Source: Salinisphaera sp. UBA6602
Lineage (GTDB): Bacteria; Pseudomonadota; Gammaproteobacteria; Nevskiales; Salinisphaeraceae
Reading direction: 5' to 3'
Assembly: GCA_002433465.1 (NCBI GenBank)
Contig: DJIE01000201.1
Span: 9,937-20,366 of the forward strand
DNA: 10,430 nt
The position numbers and the translations under genes are program-made. The notes beneath the pieces were generated by a model. The model had not been told where the DNA came from and made no database searches. It was given only the letters and a program-made list of their open reading frames with translations. Below are positions 5,603-10,430 of this stretch, in pieces (within the stretch, counting starts at the first letter, position 1; each line of letters begins with the position of its first letter).

Positions 5603-6196
5603 GTGAGTGATTCGATTCGCGCGCTGGTGGCGCTGGGCAATCCCGGCGCCGACCATGCCAGCGATCGGCATAACGTCGGTTTCTGGCTGGCCGATCGTCT
5701 GGCTGAACGTTGGCGCCTGAGCTTCTCGCCGGAACGCAAGTTCAAGGGCGAGCTGGCACGATATGGCTCGGGCGATGCCAGCGTTTGGTTGCTCAAGCCT
5801 ACGACCTTCATGAATCGCAGCGGCGACGCGGCACAGCCGCTGTGTGCCTTTCACAAGATCCCGCCCGAGAGCGTGCTGGTCGTGCACGACGAGCTCGATC
5901 TGCCGGCGGGGACTGCGCGTTTCAAGCAGTCGGGTGGCCACGGCGGCCATAACGGGCTGCGCGACATCACGCGGGTGATCGGGACGCAGTACAAGCGCTT
6001 GCGTATCGGCATCGGTCATCCGGGCGATCGATCGCTGGTACTGTCCTATGTGCTGGGCACCCCGTCGCCGGACGATCGAATTGCCATCGACAATGCCATC
6101 GACGCCGGTATCGACGCATTCGAGCTGGCTCTCGACAAGGGCTGGGACCACGGCGCGCAGCGATTGAACTCGCGCAAGGCGCCGGCCAGCGATTAA
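5603..6196 (+). CDS. pth: Peptidyl-tRNA hydrolase
   Basis: Cleaves peptidyl-tRNAs that drop off ribosomes, returning tRNA to the pool; cytosolic and essential in most bacteria. The 197-aa product (E. coli 194) carries the complete active site at an offset of +3 from E. coli: LGNPG with Asn13, HNVGFW with catalytic His23, TFMNRSG with Asn71, [11 protein letters not shown] with Asp96 and [12 protein letters not shown] with Asn117. The start is a GTG (reads [15 protein letters not shown]). No strong Shine-Dalgarno is visible before it. It follows rplY by 48 nt and precedes ychF, so co-transcription with rplY is likely. Confidence 0.97.
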   Translation: MSDSIRALVALGNPGADHASDRHNVGFWLADRLAERWRLSFSPERKFKGELARYGSGDASVWLLKPTTFMNRSGDAAQPLCAFHKIPPESVLVVHDELDLPAGTARFKQSGGHGGHNGLRDITRVIGTQYKRLRIGIGHPGDRSLVLSYVLGTPSPDDRIAIDNAIDAGIDAFELALDKGWDHGAQRLNSRKAPASD

Positions 6197-6294
6197 TCCA
6201 CCGCGAACGCTGCGATCTCGCGGGCCGGTCGCTAACACGTCATCGCGATGCGCCTGCGTTGGCGCTGCACCACACGCCATCAGAGGTTGTTCAC

Positions 6295-7386
6295 ATGGCT
6301 CTTCAGGTCGGGATCGTCGGTTTGCCCAACGTGGGCAAGTCCACACTTTTCAACGCGCTCACCGCGGCCGAAATACCGGCCGAGAACTACCCCTTTTGCA
6401 CCATCGACCCGAACGTGGGTGTGGTGAGCGTGCCGGACCCGCGCCTGACCGCGCTTGCCGGCATTGCCAGCCCCGAAAAGACCATTCCTACGGCAATCGA
6501 GTTCGTCGATATCGCCGGTCTGGTCGCCGGTGCCTCGACCGGCGAGGGGCTGGGCAACCAGTTTCTGGCCAATATTCGGGAAACAGACGCCATCCTGCAC
6601 GTGGTGCGTTGTTTCGACGACGATGACGTCATGCACGTCTCGGGCCGGGTCGACCCGATCGCGGATATCGAAACCATCGATACCGAGCTGGCGCTGGCCG
6701 ATCTGACCACGGTCACGCGTGCGGCCGAGCGTACGGCAAAGGCCGCCAAGTCCGGCGACAAGACCGCCAAGCGCAACTTCGAGTTGTTCGAGCGGGTGCG
6801 CGACCACCTGGACACGGGCGCGCCGGTGCGGGCGATGGAATTCAGCGACGACGAGCGCCTGGCGCTGCGCGAGCTGCATCTGATCACGGCCAAACCGGCC
6901 CTGTTCGTGGCCAACGTGGACGAGAACGGCTTCGAGAACAATCCGCTGCTCGATCGCGTGGCCGAGCATGCCGCGGCCCAGAATGCGCCGGTGGTGGCGG
7001 TGTGCGCCGCGCTGGAAGGCGAACTCGCCCAGCTCGACGGCGACGACAAGAACGAATTCCTGGCCGATCTGGGGCTTGATGAGCCCGGCCTGGATCGGGT
7101 CATTCGTGCGGCCTACGAACTGCTAGGCCTGCAGACCTTTTTTACCGTCGGGCCCAAGGAAGTAAGAGCCTGGACGGTGCGCCGCGGCGCGACCGCGCCC
7201 CAGGCCGCCGGCGTGATTCATACCGACTTCGAACGCGGCTTTATTCGTGCCGAAGTCATCGGCTACGACGACTACGTCACCCTCAAAGGCGAGAAAGGGG
7301 CCAAGGAAGCCGGTCGCCAACGCCTGGAGGGCAAGGAATACGTGATGGTCGAGGGCGACGTCGTGCACTTTCGTTTCAATGTCTGA
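6295..7386 (+). CDS. ychF: Redox-/ribosome-associated ATPase YchF (OLA1 family)
   Basis: Obg-related P-loop NTPase that prefers ATP and associates with ribosomes, acting in translation and oxidative-stress responses. The product is 363 aa, the same as E. coli YchF. It shows the P-loop GLPNVGKST (9-17), the [12 protein letters not shown] region, DIAGLV (72-77), the GEGLGNQFL block, and NVDE (207-210) in place of the GTPase NKxD motif, the basis of ATP preference. The C-terminal TGS-like domain includes [17 protein letters not shown] and [14 protein letters not shown] and ends in [11 protein letters not shown]6295 follows AGAGG (6282-6286) at 8 nt; an in-frame TTG at 6259 adds 12 unconserved residues and is rejected. 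A 6-bp hairpin GTTTCA-ATGTC-TGAAAC (7373-7389) includes the TGA. Confidence 0.97.
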   Translation: MALQVGIVGLPNVGKSTLFNALTAAEIPAENYPFCTIDPNVGVVSVPDPRLTALAGIASPEKTIPTAIEFVDIAGLVAGASTGEGLGNQFLANIRETDAILHVVRCFDDDDVMHVSGRVDPIADIETIDTELALADLTTVTRAAERTAKAAKSGDKTAKRNFELFERVRDHLDTGAPVRAMEFSDDERLALRELHLITAKPALFVANVDENGFENNPLLDRVAEHAAAQNAPVVAVCAALEGELAQLDGDDKNEFLADLGLDEPGLDRVIRAAYELLGLQTFFTVGPKEVRAWTVRRGATAPQAAGVIHTDFERGFIRAEVIGYDDYVTLKGEKGAKEAGRQRLEGKEYVMVEGDVVHFRFNV

Positions 7387-7429
7387 AACCGGTGTGTCCG
7401 GGGTGCTATCGCAGCCAACGATTAAAGGG

Positions 7430-7458
7430 TTGACACAACGGGCCTCGGCGAAGAAACT
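7430..7458 (+). promoter_or_regulatory. Stable-RNA-type promoter of tRNA-Met
   Basis: TTGACA (7430-7435), 17-base spacer, GAAACT (7453-7458) and discriminator ACGCGGC. The predicted start at about 7465 leaves only some 6 nt before the mature tRNA. The A/T-rich ATTAAAG just upstream could act as a small UP element. The design repeats that of the tRNA-Gln promoter. Confidence 0.7.
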
Positions 7459-7470
7459 ACGCGGCTTTCC

Positions 7471-7546
7471 GGCTATGTAGCTCAGGGGTTAGAGCATCGC
7501 ATTCATAATGCGAGAGTCGGTGGTTCAAATCCACCCATAGCCACCA
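7471..7546 (+). tRNA. tRNA with CAU anticodon, probably elongator tRNA-Met
   Basis: 76 nt with encoded CCA. Acceptor GGCTATG/CATAGCC, D arm GCTC/GAGC, anticodon stem TCGCA/TGCGA with loop TTCATAA (CAT at 7504-7506), T arm GGTGG/CCACC with loop TTCAAAT, discriminator A73. It lacks the initiator features (no three G-C anticodon-stem pairs, and 1-72 is paired). The acceptor start GGCTA resembles E. coli elongator tRNA-Met (GGCTACG). An Ile tRNA with lysidine-modified CAU has the same anticodon, but its acceptor is GC-richer in E. coli, so Met is preferred. I recall a tRNA-Met after ychF in Pseudomonas too. Confidence 0.93.
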
Positions 7547-7556
7547 GGCGACGTGC

Positions 7557-7613
7557 ACCTTCGATTATTCGAAGGTTGGAAAGGGATCCGGCAGGCGCCG
7601 GATCCCTTTTTTT
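7557..7613 (+). terminator. Tandem hairpins with intrinsic terminator after tRNA-Met
   Basis: First hairpin: ACCTTCGA (7557-7564), loop TTAT, TCGAAGGT (7569-7576), starting 10 nt after the CCA. Second: a perfect 12-bp stem AAGGGATCCGGC (7581-7592) with GCCGGATCCCTT (7597-7608), loop AGGC, followed by a T-run of seven (7607-7613). The second is a textbook Rho-independent terminator; the first may be a processing or stabilising element of the tRNA precursor. Confidence 0.92.
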
Positions 7614-7712
7614 ATGCGCCGCGTGTGGCCGCGGATATCGGTATCGATCCCCATCCGGCCAGCGCTGGCGACCTGATAGACTTCGACCTTTATCCAGCGT
7701 TCGACATGACGT

Positions 7713-9134
7713 ATGGCCTTCAAGTCCGACCGTAAAGACCGCAAGCCGCTCAAGCTCAAGACGGGCTCCTTCGACCGTAATGCCGCCATGGCCCGTATGG
7801 GCGTGATGGCCGGGGCGTCGTTCGCCGGTCATACGCTGGGGAACATGTTTCGCAGCAAGGAAGACCGGGAACGACGCAACCGCGAGTTCTACGTCAAACA
7901 GGCGGAGTTCCTGGCCGACGAGCTGGGCCAGCTCAAGGGCAGCGTAATGAAGGTCGGCCAGATGCTGTCGGTGTACGGGCAGTATTTCATGCCGCCCGAA
8001 GCCATCGAGGTGCTGCGCAGCCTTCAGGACGACAGCCCGCCGGTGGCCTGGGAAGACCTCGAGCCGGTGGTGGTGGAGCGCCTGGGCAAAAAGCGTCTGG
8101 CCGAGCTGGAAATCGACCCGGAGCCGATGGCAGCCGCCTCGCTGGGCCAGGTCCATCGCGCCACGCGCAAGTCGGACGGCCTGGAACTGTGCGTGAAGAT
8201 CCAGTATCCGCGCCTGGCTGATGCCATCGACAGCGATATCCGCACGCTGACCCAGATCGTGCGTCTGGCCCGGCTTGTGCCCAAGGGCATGGAGCTGAAC
8301 GCGATCATGGAAGAAGTACGCGAGATGATCTACCGCGAGGTGGATTACGATCGCGAGCTGCGCATGACGCGCGAGTTTTCCACCCGGCTCGAAGGCGACG
8401 AGCGCTACGTGGTGCCCCAGGTCTTCCCGGAATACTCCACCGAAACCGTGCTGGTGACTTCCTACGAAGCCGCGCACCACGTACAGAGCGAAGCGGTACA
8501 GGATCTCGACCAGGCGCGCCGCAACGAGATCGGTCGCAGCGCGCTGGACCTGTTCTTCCGCGAGTTCTTTGTGTGGGGCATCGTGCAGACGGACCCGCAT
8601 TTCGGCAACTACAAGATTCGCCTGCGCGAGGACGGACCGGACCAGATGGTACTGCTGGATTTCGGCGCCACGCGCGAATTCGCACCGCGTTTTCTCGGCT
8701 CCTACTACGATGTGGTCACCGGTGCCTTCGAAAAGGACGCCAAGCGGCTGATCGACGGCGCCATCGGCATCAACCTGCTACGCCGCGATTCACCCCAGCA
8801 CGTGTTCGATGCCTTCGCCAAGGTCGGCATGCTCATGATCGAGCCGTTCGCCGACGACGCGCCCGACGAATTGACCACGCCGGACGGGGCCTACCGCTGG
8901 GGCGAGTCGGACCTACCGTTTCGGGTGTCGCGGGCGGTTTCCGACGCCGCGATCTCCCGGTGGTTCCGAATCCCGCCGCGCGAGATCGTTTTCCTGCACC
9001 GCCGGATGGGCGGCGTGTTCGTACTGCTGGCCGTGCTCGATGCCGAAGTCGACGCCCACGGTATGCTCGCCTCTTATCTGTATCGCGACGACGGCTCGCC
9101 GTCCGCCAACGGCATGGACCGCCCGGCCGAGTGA
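7713..9134 (+). CDS. COQ8-like ABC1/ADCK atypical kinase (UbiB superfamily)
   Basis: Member of the ABC1/UbiB protein-kinase-like family, whose known members (UbiB, COQ8) support ubiquinone synthesis, probably by extracting or presenting lipid intermediates through ATPase activity. Of 473 aa, the core shows the KxGQ motif KVGQ (80-83), the Ala-rich loop AAASLGQVH (140-148) replacing the Gly-rich loop, Lys162 in CVKIQYP, the ExD motif EVDY (209-212), the catalytic region QTDPHFGN (292-299) and LLDFGATREF (314-323, DFG at 316-318). QTDP and LLDFGATRE match what I recall of COQ8/ADCK3, not of E. coli UbiB (HADMHPGN, IDCG). The C-terminal pair of membrane helices typical of UbiB is absent. It is not in a ubiE-ubiJ-ubiB operon, so it is likely a paralogue. 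ATG7713 has no clear ribosome site. It is followed at 47 nt by the DUF2505-type gene. I saw no clear promoter in 7614-7712. Confidence 0.88.
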   Translation: MAFKSDRKDRKPLKLKTGSFDRNAAMARMGVMAGASFAGHTLGNMFRSKEDRERRNREFYVKQAEFLADELGQLKGSVMKVGQMLSVYGQYFMPPEAIEVLRSLQDDSPPVAWEDLEPVVVERLGKKRLAELEIDPEPMAAASLGQVHRATRKSDGLELCVKIQYPRLADAIDSDIRTLTQIVRLARLVPKGMELNAIMEEVREMIYREVDYDRELRMTREFSTRLEGDERYVVPQVFPEYSTETVLVTSYEAAHHVQSEAVQDLDQARRNEIGRSALDLFFREFFVWGIVQTDPHFGNYKIRLREDGPDQMVLLDFGATREFAPRFLGSYYDVVTGAFEKDAKRLIDGAIGINLLRRDSPQHVFDAFAKVGMLMIEPFADDAPDELTTPDGAYRWGESDLPFRVSRAVSDAAISRWFRIPPREIVFLHRRMGGVFVLLAVLDAEVDAHGMLASYLYRDDGSPSANGMDRPAE

Positions 9135-9181
9135 GCGGCCCCGGCTTTCATCGTCACCCCCAAGCACAAGGAACGCGCTGA

Positions 9182-9682
9182 ATGAAGTTCGAAGAAACCT
9201 ATGATTTCGATTATCCCGTGGACGTCATCATGACGATGTTCGGTGACGAGTCGTACTACCTGCGCAAGTACGAGCGCCTGGATGGGCGCAGCGCCGAACA
9301 TATCGCTACCACCCAGGGTAAGGACGAGTTCGAAATCACCGTGCGCTACGGCTTCGGTACGGAAGAAATGAACCTGCCCGACATGATCCGTTCGCGCATG
9401 CCCAAGAAGGTGGACATGCTGCAGACGGATCGCTGGGATCTGGCCGCCAATCACGGTCGAATCGATATCGACTTCGAGAAAACGCCTGCGAACGTGGCCA
9501 TCGACATGCGCCTGAAGGACAATGGCGGCAAGGCCCGTATGACGCTCGGCTTCAATATCAAGGTCGAGGTACCCATGTTGGGCGGGCGCGTAGAAAAAGC
9601 CATTTCCGGGCCGCTTACGCGCCGTGTCTGGCGCGATCTGGATATCAGCAACGAAATGGCGGAAGAGTACGCCGCCAAATAG
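9182..9682 (+). CDS. DUF2505-family protein (START/SRPBCC-like fold expected)
   Basis: 166-aa soluble protein without signal peptide or membrane segment. It starts MKFEETYDFDYPVDVIMTMF and has the strand-rich pattern of the DUF2505 family: an N-terminal strand with a Pro-Val-Asp helix start, a YLRKYERL helix, and a C-terminal helix following EVPMLGGRVEKAISGPL (about 130-146). Such proteins are predicted to resemble START-domain lipid-binding proteins. The family assignment is from memory of its pattern; ligand and function are unknown. ATG9182 follows AAGGAA (9168-9173) at 8 nt, a good ribosome site. Its TAG is 2 nt before the next start, and the ABC1 kinase lies 47 nt upstream, so the three genes are probably one operon, suggesting a joint role with lipids or quinones. 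Confidence 0.75.
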   Translation: MKFEETYDFDYPVDVIMTMFGDESYYLRKYERLDGRSAEHIATTQGKDEFEITVRYGFGTEEMNLPDMIRSRMPKKVDMLQTDRWDLAANHGRIDIDFEKTPANVAIDMRLKDNGGKARMTLGFNIKVEVPMLGGRVEKAISGPLTRRVWRDLDISNEMAEEYAAK

Positions 9683-9684
9683 CC

Positions 9685-9933
9685 GTGAAAAACGCTGACC
9701 ACAACAATGACAGCAAGGATGTGCCGGCGCGGGAAAGCCGACGGCCGCCCACGCTATGGCAGAGCTGGATGAGCGTGATGGCGGCGTTCTTCGGCGTGCA
9801 GTCGAGCGAGAATCGCGAGCGCGATTTCACCCGCGGTCGAGCCAGTCATTTCATACTGCTAGGCTTGGTGGCCACGGTGCTGCTCGTAATGCTGCTGGTG
9901 GGCCTGGTCAAACTCGCCACTTCCATGGCGTGA
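9685..9933 (+). CDS. Small DUF2970-type single-span membrane protein
   Basis: 82-aa protein with a polar, charged N-terminus, the motif WQSWMSVMAAFFGVQSSENR (25-44) and RERDF just after it, then one hydrophobic segment from about 55 to 77 (FILLGLVATVLLVMLLVGLV). The S-V-(x)-AAFFGVQS-x-x-x-RERDF pattern is that of DUF2970 proteins of proteobacteria, which I recall also beside cytochrome c oxidase assembly genes in betaproteobacteria. Starts with GTG 2 nt after the DUF2505 stop, so translational coupling is likely. The start matters: no in-frame ATG exists before Met29. Function unknown; a membrane adaptor for its two upstream neighbours is a guess. Confidence 0.75.
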   Translation: MKNADHNNDSKDVPARESRRPPTLWQSWMSVMAAFFGVQSSENRERDFTRGRASHFILLGLVATVLLVMLLVGLVKLATSMA

Positions 9934-9945
9934 CCCACCCGAGCG

Positions 9946-9970
9946 CGACCCGCACGCTCACTGCGGGTCG
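9946..9970. terminator. Hairpin at the convergent DUF2970/mutS junction
   Basis: CGACCCGC (9946-9953) and GCGGGTCG (9963-9970) form an 8-bp stem with a 9-nt loop that contains the mutS stop codon (9958-9960 on the minus strand). A short GTTT follows on the + strand and no T-run on the minus strand, so it is a weak intrinsic or Rho-assisted terminator for the rightward operon at best. Only 24 bp separate the two convergent stop codons. Confidence 0.45.
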
Positions 9971-10430
9971 GTTTGGCTGGCCATGCGCTTGAGCCGGTAA
10001 AGCAGTTCCAGCGCCTCGCGCGGGGTGAGGTCGTCGCAGTCGAGTTCGGCCAGCGCGTCGTGCACCGGGTCCGGCTCGGCGGGCTTGTCCTCAACCGGTG
10101 CGGCCTCGAACAGGCCGAGCTGCGGGCCGGACTGTTCGCGCGACTGGGCTTCCAGCTCGGCCAGGTGTTTTTCAGCCTGGCGGATAACGGCCCGCGGTAC
10201 GCCCGCCAACGAGGCCACCTGCAGCCCGAAGCTGCGCGATGCGGGCCCGGGCCGGATGGCATGCAGAAACACCAGCTTCTGCTCGCCGCCGCTGTTGTAG
10301 TCGGCCACTTCGAAATGGGCATTACGGCTCGCCGGCCAGTCCTCGGCGAGCTGGGTGAGTTCGAAATAGTGGGTGGCGAACAGCGTATAGGCCCGGTTGT
10401 GGCGGGCCAGGCGTTCGGCCACCGCGCGCG
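9958..10430 (-). CDS. mutS: DNA mismatch repair protein MutS, C-terminal part (runs off right edge)
   Basis: MutS recognises mismatches and starts methyl-directed repair. Reading leftward from the edge, the visible 156 codons begin in the ATPase domain (AVAERLARHNRAYTLFATHYFELT, seen in part) and continue through the conserved FGLQVASLAGVPRAVI helix region. They end in the C-terminal tail. QLGLF in the tail fits a beta-clamp-binding motif, at the place of QMSLL in E. coli MutS. The terminal DCDDLTPREALELLYRLKRM corresponds to the tetramerisation region (DPDSLTPRQALEWIYRLK in E. coli). The TGA is at 9960-9958. It is convergent with the DUF2970-type gene. The Walker motifs and mismatch-binding domain lie outside the window. 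Confidence 0.96.
   Translation of the reverse strand, partial: RAVAERLARHNRAYTLFATHYFELTQLAEDWPASRNAHFEVADYNSGGEQKLVFLHAIRPGPASRSFGLQVASLAGVPRAVIRQAEKHLAELEAQSREQSGPQLGLFEAAPVEDKPAEPDPVHDALAELDCDDLTPREALELLYRLKRMASQTDPQ

Noticed and set aside
4811..6346. Long minus-strand open frame (511 codons) across rplY, pth and the ychF start
   Set aside because: It is antisense to three well-recognised genes and carries low-complexity Phe/Val/Gly stretches that mirror the acidic bL25 tail.

Overview
The window is a GC-rich (roughly 60% or more by eye) bacterial chromosome segment with densely packed genes. Gene content and order point to a gammaproteobacterium: a leftward hemA, then a rightward block of TPR lipoprotein - lolB - tRNA-Gln - prs - rplY - pth - ychF - tRNA-Met. 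This matches the order I recall for the hemA/prs region of Pseudomonas and relatives. The acidic proteins, for example the very acidic bL25 tail, are compatible with a halotolerant member such as a Salinisphaera-like lineage. That placement is a guess; no rRNA is present to test it.

Layout. 1-485 (-): 5' part of hemA, running off the left edge. 486-759: divergent intergenic region with a hairpin-plus-T-tract terminator in the leader of the rightward operon. 760-3131 (+): TPR outer-membrane-type lipoprotein and LolB, overlapping by ATGA. 3128-3706: a rearranged stretch with a stable-RNA-type promoter, a structured leader carrying direct and inverted copies of the tRNA T-arm, tRNA-Gln(UUG), a decayed second copy of the tRNA tail and many short hairpins. 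The ispE gene normally found between lolB and prs is absent. 3707-7386 (+): prs, rplY, pth and ychF (PRPP synthesis, ribosome and translation maintenance). 7430-7613: tRNA-Met(CAU) with its own promoter and a strong intrinsic terminator. 7713-9933 (+): a COQ8-like ABC1 atypical kinase, a DUF2505-type START-fold-like protein and a small DUF2970-type membrane protein, close together and probably co-transcribed. 9958-10430 (-): 3' end of mutS, convergent.

How the parts fit. hemA starts tetrapyrrole synthesis from Glu-tRNA; LolB inserts lipoproteins into the outer membrane and its upstream TPR lipoprotein is probably a client or partner. Prs makes PRPP, bL25 binds 5S rRNA, Pth recycles peptidyl-tRNA and YchF is a ribosome-associated ATPase. 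The two tRNA promoters and the rplY promoter share an ACGCGG discriminator just after the -10, suggesting common growth-rate or stringent control. Most of the window is housekeeping. The parts most worth attention are the tRNA-Gln locus (loss of ispE, tRNA-derived repeats, paired leader structure) and the ABC1 - DUF2505 - DUF2970 cluster, which may be an uncharacterised lipid or quinone handling module.
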